A stretch of DNA of 32,562 nucleotides from Porticoccaceae bacterium (lineage in GTDB: Bacteria; Pseudomonadota; Gammaproteobacteria; Pseudomonadales; Porticoccaceae), in the NCBI GenBank assembly GCA_002731695.1, contig PCCK01000084.1:1-32562 (forward strand). Direction: 5' to 3'. Position numbers and translations under genes: made by a program. Shown in pieces: positions 1 to 9,291 of this stretch; within the stretch, counting starts at the first letter, position 1, and each line of letters begins with the position of its first letter. The notes below the pieces were generated by a model that saw only the letters and a program-made list of their open reading frames with translations, was not told the DNA's origin and ran no database searches.

Positions 1-314
1 GTTTTTTTGATATGAAGCCAACTTCTGCGCTTCAGTTTAGAAAACATGTTGCAAGAATGGCAGGCGCAATAAAAACACAGCAAGATGCTCCCCCAGCTGT
101 GTGGTACCAACAAGAGGCCGGAGGAGATCAAGGGACCTACCTGACGATTCGTCCATTCAAGAAGTGGGAGGACTGGCCGAATCTAACCCTAGCGAAAAGC
201 CAGAGTAAGGGTATGGACCCAAAAATTACCCGCGCAATAATCGAGGAGCTTTCAACAATCCTGCAGGGCGAAGAGACAAGTGTCATTATGCGTCGGGACG
301 ATTTGGGTTCCTGA
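1..314 (+). CDS. 3' end of an unidentified gene (partial)
   Basis: The frame is open from the window edge to a TGA at 312-314, with no stop before the first ATG at 12. The gene therefore probably begins outside the window and only its last ~100 residues are seen. No Shine-Dalgarno precedes ATG 12, which also fits an internal methionine. The visible part begins with a helix-like stretch (LQFRKHVARMAGAIK), followed by aromatic-rich strands (AVWYQQEAGG, GTYLTIRPFKKWEDW) and a C-terminal helix. That pattern resembles the ferredoxin-like alpha/beta barrels of the NIPSNAP/Dabb type, but this is only an impression of fold and I do not recognise the protein. It lies on the same strand as the TonB-dependent receptor, 268 bp upstream of it. 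Confidence 0.55.
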   Translation, partial: FFDMKPTSALQFRKHVARMAGAIKTQQDAPPAVWYQQEAGGDQGTYLTIRPFKKWEDWPNLTLAKSQSKGMDPKITRAIIEELSTILQGEETSVIMRRDDLGS

Positions 315-582
315 CCAAATGCCGACATAAAGAAAAAACGTACGCAGAATATAGACCCTCGACCAGTGTTTATCTGGATCCTGTGACCAATCAAACCGTC
401 AATCCAAAAAGCCGCCGTTGGGTTGAGAGATATCAAGTTACAAATGTGGGCCAAAAAAAAAGATAAGAGACCGCTATGTAACCATAGGACACTATGTATC
501 GACGTACGCACAATAAAGGTGCAATACTGCGAAAAAAGTGAACCAAATTAGAACAAAAAAATTTACGATATCAGAGGGGCTT

Positions 583-2829
583 ATGCAGGATACTCACACA
601 AAAATCGACAACATAAAAAATAAATTCCTCATGACGGCTATGGCACCCATAGCACTAATAGCTTTGTGTTTTTCAGCTGCCGTGTCATCCGAAGATCATT
701 CTCCGACTATGGCACTTGAAGAGATTGTAGTTACCGCAACCAAACGAGTCGAGAGCAAGCAAGACGTTCCTATATCCATTTCGGCAGTTGGGGGTGATGA
801 TATTGAAGCATCAGGGTCCGACGACCTGATGGCTCTCTCAAACTATGTACCTAATTTTGTTTTCGGACAATCATACAATGCCGCGAGCTCAGAAATTTCG
901 ATAAGAGGAGCCTACAATGCAGTTGCAGTTGGCACAATCGGAGCAGATCAAGGCGTCGGGGTATACATTGATGGAGTTTATGCTGGAAAACAATTCAATG
1001 GGAATCAAAACTTCGGTGAGGTTGAGCGTGTAGAGGTTTTACGCGGACCTCAGGGAACGCTATTCGGAAAAAATACAATTAGCGGTGCTATCAACATCAT
1101 TACAAAGAAGCCAGTTAATGAAGCTGACGGTGGTATAACAGTTGATATCGGGTCTCGTGGTCTGCTGCACACCAAGGGATTCGTAAATATTCCTATTATT
1201 CAGGATAAGCTTGCTCTTAAAGTATCTGGCGGCAACAGGGAACAGGACGGTTTTGTTGACAACACCACAACCGGTCAAAATGACTATGCTGGAGGTATTT
1301 CACACCAAAGTGGGCGCATACAAGCGCGCTACACCCCCTCGGAGAAAACAACGGTTGATATTAGCGCCGACTCTTTTGATGCTGACCTTCTCGAATATCA
1401 ATTTGAAATTATTACCGGTACGCAACACAACGACGATATAAAATTTACTCAAACAAGTAATCATCCAACCATGACAACCACGTCCCGATCAGCAGCATCG
1501 ATATCAATAGAACACATGCTAGATAATAATTTCACGGTTACCTCGATAAGCGGATGGAGAGACGATGAATTAGCGTGGGAAGGCGATACCGACGGGGCAG
1601 TACTAGATTTCGCTTTTTCGGGTGGTGATCTATCTCAAAGTCAGTTTACTCAAGAAGTTCGTTTAGCATCTCCAGCAAACGACTCATATGATTTTGTAGC
1701 AGGAATTTATTACCTGAAGCAAGACGCAGCCAATCGCCAAATGGTGACATTTGGCGCAATGCGCGGTCCTGTTGCCGGTAACATTCTCTCCGGAAGTGAC
1801 GTGAATACAGATAGCGTGGCCGCCTTTGTCAATGCCAACTTCCATCTGAAAGATGATCTAACACTTCACGCCGGGCTCCGTTATACCGATGAAACAAAAG
1901 AAGGGATCGCCATCCCAACCACTTGTCCAATTAATCCTACGACCTGCGCGGCAACGCGACAACCCACTTTAACCGAAGCAACAAGCGCACCAGACTTGAA
2001 TACCAAAGAACCAAGCTGGACGTTTGGAATTAGCCAGAGTTTTAGTGATGATGCGATGATGTATGGAAGTATTTCTCGCGGCATTAAGTCTGCTGCATAT
2101 GCCGACTTAAAAGATCCTGTGGCTCAGGCAGCCTCTGGAGACTTAACTGCTGACGCGGAGTTCGTGACAAATTATGAAATCGGTGCCAAAACGAGCTGGC
2201 TGGATCGAAGAATTGAATTGAATATAGCGGCTTTTTTCATGGACTATGAAGACATGCAAGTTCGTACAACGGACTTAACCACCGCAGTGCCGATAATGCG
2301 GCTATCAAATGCTGCCGAAGCATCCACAAAGGGACTAGAAGTGGAGTTCAAGGCTCGTGTCTCAGAGAGTTTATTAATATCTGGCGGAGTGGGGTACACA
2401 GATGCACAATTTGATAATTATCAGGGATATAGAGACAGCCGAACGCGCGCATTCGTGGATGTGAGCGGTATGGACATCCCGTTAGCACCCAACCTTAACT
2501 TTAACATGACTGCAAGGCATACCATGCAGATCGCTGGCGGAACGGTAATAACTCGACTTGATTACTCCTTTACTGATAGTCGATATTCTAATTCGGGTGT
2601 CAACAATACCGACGACTACCTCCTGCCGACGCGCGATATTGTTAATGCAAGGATGAGCTACAGCCCTTCTGGCTCAGACTGGAATGCAGCACTCTGGATC
2701 AGAAATGCCACAGATTACGACGGCAAGACCTTCAGTTCATTTAGGCCCGTTCCCCCGCCATCTGGGGTAGTAGTAGCGAAATACCAGGAGCCAAGAAGCT
2801 ATGGACTTTCATTAAAGTATCCGTTCTAA
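583..2829 (+). CDS. TonB-dependent outer-membrane receptor
   Basis: This is a 748-residue outer-membrane active transporter of a siderophore, vitamin or carbon-compound type, energised by TonB-ExbBD. A signal peptide (MAPIALIALCFSAAVSS region) is followed by a TonB-box-like EEIVVTATKR. The plug domain then carries VPISISAV, GVGVYIDGVY, the signature VERVEVLRGPQGTLFGKNT and GAINIITKKP. The rest is a long beta-barrel ending in a terminal Phe (LSLKYPF), the usual outer-membrane insertion signal. ATG 583 was chosen because AGAGGGG lies just before it; an in-frame GTG at 538 has no good ribosome site. The length and architecture fit the family of TonB receptors found in marine Proteobacteria that take up organic substrates rather than classical siderophores. 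No Fur-like site was seen upstream, so iron control is not supported. The substrate cannot be told from sequence. The gene converges on the DUF3604 genes. Confidence 0.93.
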   Translation: MQDTHTKIDNIKNKFLMTAMAPIALIALCFSAAVSSEDHSPTMALEEIVVTATKRVESKQDVPISISAVGGDDIEASGSDDLMALSNYVPNFVFGQSYNAASSEISIRGAYNAVAVGTIGADQGVGVYIDGVYAGKQFNGNQNFGEVERVEVLRGPQGTLFGKNTISGAINIITKKPVNEADGGITVDIGSRGLLHTKGFVNIPIIQDKLALKVSGGNREQDGFVDNTTTGQNDYAGGISHQSGRIQARYTPSEKTTVDISADSFDADLLEYQFEIITGTQHNDDIKFTQTSNHPTMTTTSRSAASISIEHMLDNNFTVTSISGWRDDELAWEGDTDGAVLDFAFSGGDLSQSQFTQEVRLASPANDSYDFVAGIYYLKQDAANRQMVTFGAMRGPVAGNILSGSDVNTDSVAAFVNANFHLKDDLTLHAGLRYTDETKEGIAIPTTCPINPTTCAATRQPTLTEATSAPDLNTKEPSWTFGISQSFSDDAMMYGSISRGIKSAAYADLKDPVAQAASGDLTADAEFVTNYEIGAKTSWLDRRIELNIAAFFMDYEDMQVRTTDLTTAVPIMRLSNAAEASTKGLEVEFKARVSESLLISGGVGYTDAQFDNYQGYRDSRTRAFVDVSGMDIPLAPNLNFNMTARHTMQIAGGTVITRLDYSFTDSRYSNSGVNNTDDYLLPTRDIVNARMSYSPSGSDWNAALWIRNATDYDGKTFSSFRPVPPPSGVVVAKYQEPRSYGLSLKYPF

Positions 2830-2854
2830 CGCATGGAACTTGCTCAAAAAGCCA

Positions 2855-2895
2855 TTTATGTCCCGCGAGAGAACATGACGCTCGTGGGACGTAAA
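2855..2895 (+). terminator. Long RNA hairpin after the TonB receptor gene
   Basis: The two arms TTTATGTCCCGCGAG (2855-2869) and CTCGTGGGACGTAAA (2881-2895) form a continuous 15-bp stem with an 11-base loop. Two of the pairs are G-U wobbles in plus-strand RNA; on the minus strand they would be A-C mismatches. The stem is thus built for the receptor transcript. It starts 26 bases after the receptor stop. No run of T follows, so it may be a 3' stabilising hairpin or a terminator that needs a partner rather than a classical intrinsic terminator. Confidence 0.5.
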
Positions 2896-3029
2896 TAAGC
2901 TCAAGCAAAAACATTAGCTAAATTGAATTGACACTAAAACACCCTTCAAATTTGGCTTCATTCTTGAATTTAAACACTTATATTCATTGGTAACGGCAAA
3001 TAAAGGCGTTGCTTTAGCCCGTAAAATCA

Positions 3030-4937
3030 TTATGGCTCATACCAGATCGGTGATGACCAAGCCCGTTCTTGGATTGTCTTCGGTATTCGTGGCACCGTAG
3101 GAGACCCCGAACGAATAGCATCCCATGTGCTCCAACGACAGATAGGCGCCTCCAGAACTCGTAAATAATAAAATGCCCGTTCCGCAGGTTTGAATAATGG
3201 ATCTGTCCACTTGGTTTTTAACTCAGCCTCACCAGCCTCCGCATCAAAACTACAATCCTCAGTGTTAACTGTCGATATAGTGTTTGGGCATCTGTGAGTA
3301 ATAGGATCTGGTTGCTCGCCTCCCGAACATGCCACATCATATACCTGCTCATAGGCAACGCCATTAGTTAGCCAACCTTTAATCACCTGTAAACGGTCTA
3401 AAGATGCGCTCCGCGAGTCACGCATCGCCCACGCTATAAACTCCGGTTTCTCATCAGATTCTCTCTTCAATTTTCCACCCATCGGCACTCCGCGCTTGTA
3501 CGACTCACTGATCAGATCACCGTTATCAATACTTGGCATCGCATTACCGGCAAAAAACCTCAGTCGAATTCGCGTCCCACTCGTGCCAAATGTTTCTTTA
3601 CGTCGCATAGCATCGTACAAAGATTCTCTCGAATTTTTTTCCGCCCATACCCCTGCAAGCCCAGAGGCTCCAAAAGTTATTAATGTTGTGTCCTGAAAAT
3701 TATGAAGAGGTAGACCATCTATGGTTGTAAGAATAGGCACGGAACCCCGATGGCTGGGCAGTCCGTCAAGGAATGCCACTTTTCCCCAGTAATCGTCCTC
3801 GAAGCCACCGCTACTGGCGTTATGACTGTCGCTGGAGGCTATTAGACCAAATGAAAATGGATCGAATCCAGCCGTTTCCGATAAACGGAGTCCGTCCTTA
3901 TAAGCCGAACGGATGTAAGATCCGTTTATTTTCCCAACAATATTGGTGGCTACTATATAAGGCATTATTTCAAAGCCCGCCCACTCATCCCTAGGAGAAA
4001 GTGAAGGATGTGTCTCCGATGTACCTTTAAGCTGACTAACCTCTACGAGAGGCTCGTTTCGTATTCGTAAGTCCGCATAATCGAGATCCATAGGATTACC
4101 ATAAAAATCGACAAGGCTAAACATCTGACCATCGGATCCATTTGAATTATGTGGGATTGCCATAGATTCAATTCCGACAGACCGAAGACTATCCATCCAA
4201 CGCCAAAGGTCCTCAGGATTTTCTGAATCAAGACGCGAAAATGGTACTTTGGGAACAAGATCACCACGAAAAATCACGTTACGATGCAGATTTCCTGACC
4301 TAGGTCCGGGAGAGGAGGTATATTCATAGCCGATAAATGCGGTAAAGACCCCGGGGTCATTATGCCGATTTGCGCTATTGACAATTTGCGCCCAACTAGA
4401 CGCTAGAATTCCCGGATCGTTTACTTTGTCGTAATTTTCATGCTCAGGACTCAGAAGACGCTGCAAAGCACCCATCATCCCTATTCTTTGTGCACGTGTC
4501 TCGGCCTCGCGCAATACCTTAATTGAAGAATTATTGAACATGGCGTGGTCAGGTTTACTCATTGCGCTAAAAGCGCCCAAAAAGAAGGCGTGGTCAGTGA
4601 CGGCAAAAAAATCTAGGGGCTCCCTCAATTTCATTTTGAACCCAAGTGCATGACTCAAATCCGTGCCTTTAGCAAAAACATATGCCTCGTCAGGAGTGGC
4701 CCTTGTTCCTAATGCATATGCATCTGCCGACAAGAGTGAATGGCTATGCAAATCGCCGAAGTATGCGTTACGGTCGGAGTTAGCTGAGTTTGATTCTGAC
4801 GATTTAATTTTTGTTGGGTTGGTGAAATCACTCGAGATTAAGCCATCGGGGGTATCCTGCGAACATCCGGTAAATATTCCCAGATTAACAACTATAATCA
4901 TGTAAATTACGTTCTTCTTGTAGATCAAGCAATCCAT
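3030..4937 (-). CDS. DUF3604 lipoprotein, PHP-like, downstream paralogue
   Basis: A 635-residue protein of the DUF3604 family, whose function is not established. The N-terminus has a hydrophobic segment and a lipobox (IFTGC, Cys25), so it is probably a lipid-anchored envelope protein. Motifs resemble PHP-type metal-dependent phosphoesterases: GDLHSHS (HxH at 64-66), AVTDHAF (114-116), AIPHNSNGSDG (260-270) and SSDSHN (368-373). These supply His/Asp ligands for a polynuclear metal site, so hydrolase activity is a reasonable inference. The C-terminal third carries conserved cysteines and the CRWSTWDAIR and RAWSSPIWYEP motifs shared with its neighbour. ATG 4937 is supported by AAAGGGGC about 8 bases upstream. 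It follows the upstream paralogue by 40 bp and is probably co-transcribed with it. The tandem arrangement points to duplication followed by divergence. Confidence 0.88.
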   Translation of the reverse strand: MDCLIYKKNVIYMIIVVNLGIFTGCSQDTPDGLISSDFTNPTKIKSSESNSANSDRNAYFGDLHSHSLLSADAYALGTRATPDEAYVFAKGTDLSHALGFKMKLREPLDFFAVTDHAFFLGAFSAMSKPDHAMFNNSSIKVLREAETRAQRIGMMGALQRLLSPEHENYDKVNDPGILASSWAQIVNSANRHNDPGVFTAFIGYEYTSSPGPRSGNLHRNVIFRGDLVPKVPFSRLDSENPEDLWRWMDSLRSVGIESMAIPHNSNGSDGQMFSLVDFYGNPMDLDYADLRIRNEPLVEVSQLKGTSETHPSLSPRDEWAGFEIMPYIVATNIVGKINGSYIRSAYKDGLRLSETAGFDPFSFGLIASSDSHNASSGGFEDDYWGKVAFLDGLPSHRGSVPILTTIDGLPLHNFQDTTLITFGASGLAGVWAEKNSRESLYDAMRRKETFGTSGTRIRLRFFAGNAMPSIDNGDLISESYKRGVPMGGKLKRESDEKPEFIAWAMRDSRSASLDRLQVIKGWLTNGVAYEQVYDVACSGGEQPDPITHRCPNTISTVNTEDCSFDAEAGEAELKTKWTDPLFKPAERAFYYLRVLEAPICRWSTWDAIRSGSPTVPRIPKTIQERAWSSPIWYEP

Positions 4938-4977
4938 TGTTTATGCCCCTTTGTTATTTTTTTAGTGAGATAAAATA

Positions 4978-7011
4978 TTACGGCTCATACCATATTGGTG
5001 ACGACCATGCACGATCTTGAATCGTTGCGGGGATGCCTACTCGCGGTTTTACATTAGCTCGAATGGCATCCCAAGTGCTCCAGCGACATTTGGGATTCTC
5101 TAAAGCGCGGACGTAATAAAAGGCCATTTGGCTCACGTCAAATTCTGGATCCCGCCAAAGTGTTTTAAGCTCAGTAGCACCCCCTACTCCAGAAGTAGCA
5201 CAGCTTTTTAGATCGACAGAAAAATCGTAATCTGGGCAACGTCTAGAAGAAGGGTCTGGAATTTGTCCATTGGAGCACGCCACATCAAAAACTTTTTCCC
5301 TGAATTTACCGGAATCAATCCAGCCCTTGATGACCTGAAGACGTTGTAACATTGAGGAATTCGGGTCAGCTGTGCTCCACACCAAAAAAGAGGGTACTTG
5401 TCCATCTTGATTCATTTTGCCGCCCATTGGAACTCCTTCTTTGTAAGCTTTCGCAATCGCATCATCTCTCTCCAAAAGGTCACCTGCGAATTTAAAAGAT
5501 GCAAAAAACCGGATCTTAATTCTCGGCCCAGTTGTGCTAAAAACTTCCTTCCGACGCATCGCATCAAAAAGATCAGAACGCGTATTCGATTCTGCCCAAA
5601 CTCCTGCTAGACCAGATGCGCTCCACGTTTTAAATACCGTGTTTGAATACACTCGACCGTCAGAAGCCGCCTTTACCTTCGGTCCAAGATCAAATAATCT
5701 CGTTTTTAAACTCTCCCATTCGTCTGCATCTCTGACAGGAATTGATCCGCGAGACTTGGCAGAAGCATCCACTACACCGACCTTTCCCATGAAATCATCT
5801 TCATGATAAGACCCGCCGCCATTATGAGAGTCCGACGAGCCTACAAATCCAAATTTGAAAGGGTTAAATCCCATCTGAGCTTCTTGCTTAAGCCCTCTTC
5901 CCAAGGCATGTCTCAAATAACTCCCGCGAATTTCGCTCACACCCTGTCTTCCAACGAGGTATGGCGTAACCTCAAAATTAGCCCAGTCATCATTAGGAGA
6001 GAGGAGCGGGTGCGTGTCCGAGGTCCCTTTTATTTGCGTATTCTCTACAATTGGCTCGTTTCTCATACGCTGCTCTGCATACTCGACATCTTGCGGAGAA
6101 CCATCATACTGCGCCATCTGAAACATCCAACCATCCGAACCATTTGAGTTATGAGGTATCGCAAGCGAATCGATACCCGCATCTCTCAAACTATCCATCC
6201 AATCCCATAGATCCTCGGGATTAGCAGAGTCAAACATGCTGAAGGGTAGTTCCGGAACAGCGCTTGAGCGAAAGAGGACATTTCGATGCAAATTGCCATT
6301 GGTTGGACTTAAAGCAGTGTACTCGTAGCCAATAAAAGTAGTGAATTTATTAGGATCATTATGATGCTCTGCCGCCTGAATGATTTTTTCCCACGAATCA
6401 CCCACTATCCGTTGATTATTTAGTGCGCCTCGATCTACTTGGGAGACCTGTAAGCCCCGAAAAAAATCTCGTACAGCATCCCAAGCATTGACTGACCATG
6501 AAGGACTGGATATTGGCGAACGATCGCATCCTACTTCCCAACACCTAGAAACTTTCTTGGCAAAAGAAACAATCTCATTTCCATTCTGAGGATCCATTTC
6601 TGCAAAACTAATCACCCCTCCTAGCAGGCCGGCATGGTCAGTAATACTGAAAAAATCAAGTGGCTGATTAAGGATCATGGCCTGTCCGGACGCATGCTTG
6701 AGGGGTGAACCTTTAGCGAACCGATAGGCTTCATCCGGAGTTGCGAGCACGCCGAAAAGAGAGGCATCAAATGAGTACCTACTGTGCACATGTATATCAC
6801 CAAAATAAGCATTTCGCAATGGACTCTTAACAACATCTTCGACGGATTTATCTTGTACTCTACCCACAGACAGCCGGGCGGTGTCATCTCGATTAGCACA
6901 TCCCACCAAGAGGAAACACACGCACAACAACATTACCAACACATTTAAATAAAGTTTATGTCTTAGTTCATTAATAATGCGGGTCATGTATCCATCAAAC
7001 TGCGGCAACAT
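4978..7011 (-). CDS. DUF3604 lipoprotein, PHP-like, upstream paralogue
   Basis: A 677-residue DUF3604 protein with a long hydrophobic segment and lipobox (LLVGC, Cys38), predicted to be a lipoprotein. Metal-site motifs match those of the next gene: GDIHVHS (HxH 74-76), SITDHAG (124-126), AIPHNSNGSDG (284-294) and GSSDSHN (391-397). Compared with its paralogue it has an insertion between the TDH motif and the SWEKI region (about residues 140-200, with extra Cys and Trp) and one before the FKTWSASGLAGVWAESN region. The reaction is unknown; similarity to PHP hydrolases suggests a metal-dependent hydrolase. Its ATG overlaps the stop of the hydroxyacid oxidase gene as TAATG, which points to translational coupling. 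A second ATG at 6987 (MTRIINELRHKL) would also keep a normal lipoprotein signal. Confidence 0.88.
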   Translation of the reverse strand: MLPQFDGYMTRIINELRHKLYLNVLVMLLCVCFLLVGCANRDDTARLSVGRVQDKSVEDVVKSPLRNAYFGDIHVHSRYSFDASLFGVLATPDEAYRFAKGSPLKHASGQAMILNQPLDFFSITDHAGLLGGVISFAEMDPQNGNEIVSFAKKVSRCWEVGCDRSPISSPSWSVNAWDAVRDFFRGLQVSQVDRGALNNQRIVGDSWEKIIQAAEHHNDPNKFTTFIGYEYTALSPTNGNLHRNVLFRSSAVPELPFSMFDSANPEDLWDWMDSLRDAGIDSLAIPHNSNGSDGWMFQMAQYDGSPQDVEYAEQRMRNEPIVENTQIKGTSDTHPLLSPNDDWANFEVTPYLVGRQGVSEIRGSYLRHALGRGLKQEAQMGFNPFKFGFVGSSDSHNGGGSYHEDDFMGKVGVVDASAKSRGSIPVRDADEWESLKTRLFDLGPKVKAASDGRVYSNTVFKTWSASGLAGVWAESNTRSDLFDAMRRKEVFSTTGPRIKIRFFASFKFAGDLLERDDAIAKAYKEGVPMGGKMNQDGQVPSFLVWSTADPNSSMLQRLQVIKGWIDSGKFREKVFDVACSNGQIPDPSSRRCPDYDFSVDLKSCATSGVGGATELKTLWRDPEFDVSQMAFYYVRALENPKCRWSTWDAIRANVKPRVGIPATIQDRAWSSPIWYEP

Positions 7012-8171
7012 TAAGATTTCCGAAACCTTATCATCGAGGTATTCAGCTCTTTCAAGGTTCTGACCCCCATAAGCTTCATATCTCTCTCGATCTCTGTTTT
7101 AAAATTATTCAATGCTTTTTCAACACCCAATCTTCCAGCTGCCCCTAGAGCGTACAAATACATCCGACCGCCTGAGCATGCAGTCGCTCCCAGTGCCATA
7201 GCCTTCAGAACATGGGTACCACGCTGTATACCACCATCGAGGATAATTTCAATCTGTCCGCCAACAGTCTGCACAATCTCATCTAGCTGGTCGAAGGGAC
7301 TCCGGCCACCATCAAGCTGTCGCCCTCCATGGTTAGAAACCATAATTGCATCTGCCCCAATATCAACAGCCTTTTTAGCATCAGCAGGGCTCATAATCCC
7401 CTTAAGACAAAATTTTCCTTCCCAATCCTGCCTCAACTCTGCCACATCATCCCAACTGAGATTCTGATCGAGCATCGAAGAGAAATATTCGCCAACCGAG
7501 ATGGCGACATTTGTGCCCTCTTCTACGTGGTTTTGCAGTTGTGGTAAAGAAAACTTCTCACGACAAAAATAATTTATGGCCCATGTGGGCTTTATCATAA
7601 ATTCAAAAATACTATTGATACTGAGTGTCGGTGGAGATGTAAAACCCGTCCGAAGGTCTCTCTCCCTATTTCCACCAGTAATGGTATCTACGGTGAGTGC
7701 CATTATATCAAAGTTTGCCTCTCTGGCTTTTTCAAGCATAAACGCGTTCAGGGCACGATCTTTGTGAAAATATAGTTGAAAGAGCTTTGGGGCGTTGATT
7801 AAACGGTCGATCTCTTGTAACGATACAGTCCCCAGTGAGGAGACTCCAAAAAGCGTTCCATATTTCTGTGCTGCGAGCGCCACGGCTCGCTCGCCCTCAT
7901 AGTGGAATAGGCGCTGAAGTGCGGTAGGAGAACAAAAAATGGGCATCTCAAGTCGACAACCGAGGACCTCAACCGACATATCGACTTCCGCCACACCCGA
8001 CAACACATTAGGAACTAGGTCACAATCATCAAAGCAGGACGTATTTCGTTTGTATGTAATCTCGTCCTCTGCTGCTCCGTCAATATAATGAAAGATCGGA
8101 CTCGGTAGCCTTCTTTTTGCCAGTTTTCTTAATTCAGAAAAGTTATAACAATGATCTAACGACTTGTACAC
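7011..8171 (-). CDS. FMN-dependent alpha-hydroxyacid oxidase/dehydrogenase
   Basis: A cytoplasmic TIM-barrel flavoenzyme of the glycolate oxidase / L-lactate dehydrogenase (LldD) family, which oxidises L-2-hydroxyacids to 2-oxoacids using FMN. All hallmark residues are visible: HYIDGAAEDE near the N-terminus (FMN/substrate Tyr), QLYFHKDR (substrate Tyr), the GNRERDLRTGF arginine, Lys in CLKGIMSPADA, the catalytic His-Gly-Gly-Arg in VSNHGGRQLDGG, and the phosphate-binding DGGIQRGTHVLKAMALGA followed by GGRMYLY. Starting at GTG 8171 gives 386 residues with GGTGG about 5 bases upstream; an in-frame TTG at 8186 would add five residues. Family length is about 380-400, so the gene is complete. It is directly coupled to the DUF3604 pair, suggesting the 2-hydroxyacid is a product or substrate of that pathway. 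The exact substrate is unknown. Confidence 0.9.
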   Translation of the reverse strand: MYKSLDHCYNFSELRKLAKRRLPSPIFHYIDGAAEDEITYKRNTSCFDDCDLVPNVLSGVAEVDMSVEVLGCRLEMPIFCSPTALQRLFHYEGERAVALAAQKYGTLFGVSSLGTVSLQEIDRLINAPKLFQLYFHKDRALNAFMLEKAREANFDIMALTVDTITGGNRERDLRTGFTSPPTLSINSIFEFMIKPTWAINYFCREKFSLPQLQNHVEEGTNVAISVGEYFSSMLDQNLSWDDVAELRQDWEGKFCLKGIMSPADAKKAVDIGADAIMVSNHGGRQLDGGRSPFDQLDEIVQTVGGQIEIILDGGIQRGTHVLKAMALGATACSGGRMYLYALGAAGRLGVEKALNNFKTEIERDMKLMGVRTLKELNTSMIRFRKS

Positions 8172-8283
8172 GCAACCACCATACAAAACCTATACCCGAA
8201 ATTTAGAGGAAAAATAGATGTGAGAACATAATATTTCTCCACGAACAATCTAAAGTCCATAAAAATCAATAAAAGGGTAGAAA

Positions 8284-9291
8284 TCATATCCACTCTACTG
8301 CCCTTTCCACACACCACATCATCGAAAGACCTCCCACAGTGTAAACAGCGGTGGAACGCCAAATTCCATACTGCGTCCCGATAATTTTTTTTACGCTTGT
8401 CCAAGGTAAAAGCGCAAAAACAACAAAAGTTATTTGTCCTAACTCTATACCTACATTAAAAGAAAGTAGAGACAACAGAATATTCTCCTGAGGTAATCCT
8501 ATGTCTAAAAGGGCGCCAGCAAATCCCATTCCGTGGAGCAGTCCAAACGCACCAGCGAGCCACCAAGGATTTCGCCAAAGTAGGCCACCACCATCTCGCC
8601 TAGCAAGTTCTACCGCAAGTGCAAAGAGGCTTAACGCGATAAAGAACTCGACCAAGGCGACGGGATAATCAAAAAAACCAAGAGCAACCAAAGATAACGT
8701 TACACTATGTCCGATAGTAAATGCAGTGATAGTCCCAATCAGCCTAGCCTTTGTAGTGACAAGAAGAAGCAAACCAAAAACAAATAACAAGTGATCCGGG
8801 CCGCTCAAAATGTGTTCGACACCCAACGAGAGATAATCAACCACTATCCTTAACATGTCGGATTTTTCTGGAACCGTAAAACTAGCTTTTTCTGACGAGA
8901 GGACTTGTTGATAGGTTCTTCCATCCCGCAGAGTGACGAGCACTAAAGCCGATACTTGATTTTCAGTTAAACCAATTACACCGACGCTCTGACCTGACAA
9001 AGACAAGTCTTTATTCCCGCAATCCAAGTCCCAGATTGTAATTGTCGCCGTGCCCTCGGTCTGAGGTGGGGATTGGCGCCTGATTTTGCAATTCTCCGGC
9101 CAATAAGGTCTCAGCTTGGTTGAGCTGGGACTCTCTAGCGGCGTTTTCCAAATTACGTGAAAGAATTGTCGTCCCCCAGCGGAGGGCAATTCAACAATAT
9201 TCAAAAGTGATGGCGCGAATTTGTGTGCCATCACCACTGAGCTACCCAGTATGGTCAAGAAATACATTAAGAGTAACATTAATCTTTTCAA
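8284..9291 (-). CDS. HupE/UreJ-family membrane protein
   Basis: A 335-residue inner-membrane protein. An N-terminal signal-like segment ends near VMAHK, then about 125 residues form a probably extracytoplasmic domain, followed by about six membrane segments from residue ~150. Family metal-binding features are clear: GVEHILSGPDHLLFV (His160, Asp166, His167), FTIGHSVTLSL (His195), GLLHGMGFAGAL (His253) and FNVGIELGQ (Glu283). HupE and UreJ relatives are linked to nickel or other metal uptake for hydrogenase and urease, but neither enzyme is encoded here, so the metal or cargo is unknown. The start is TTG 9291, which overlaps the TGA of the upstream gene as TTGA. It is preferred over ATG 9279 because it provides the positive MKR n-region. 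Probably co-transcribed with the parvulin-like gene. Confidence 0.82.
   Translation of the reverse strand: MKRLMLLLMYFLTILGSSVVMAHKFAPSLLNIVELPSAGGRQFFHVIWKTPLESPSSTKLRPYWPENCKIRRQSPPQTEGTATITIWDLDCGNKDLSLSGQSVGVIGLTENQVSALVLVTLRDGRTYQQVLSSEKASFTVPEKSDMLRIVVDYLSLGVEHILSGPDHLLFVFGLLLLVTTKARLIGTITAFTIGHSVTLSLVALGFFDYPVALVEFFIALSLFALAVELARRDGGGLLWRNPWWLAGAFGLLHGMGFAGALLDIGLPQENILLSLLSFNVGIELGQITFVVFALLPWTSVKKIIGTQYGIWRSTAVYTVGGLSMMWCVERAVEWI

Noticed and set aside
137-511. 124-codon open frame on the minus strand
   Set aside because: It overlaps the better supported plus-strand gene end at 1-314, has no ribosome site or recognisable motif, and its composition is that of a shadow frame.
8284-9291. 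Nickel permease for hydrogenase or urease
   Set aside because: No hydrogenase or urease gene is present in the window, so only the family name is given.
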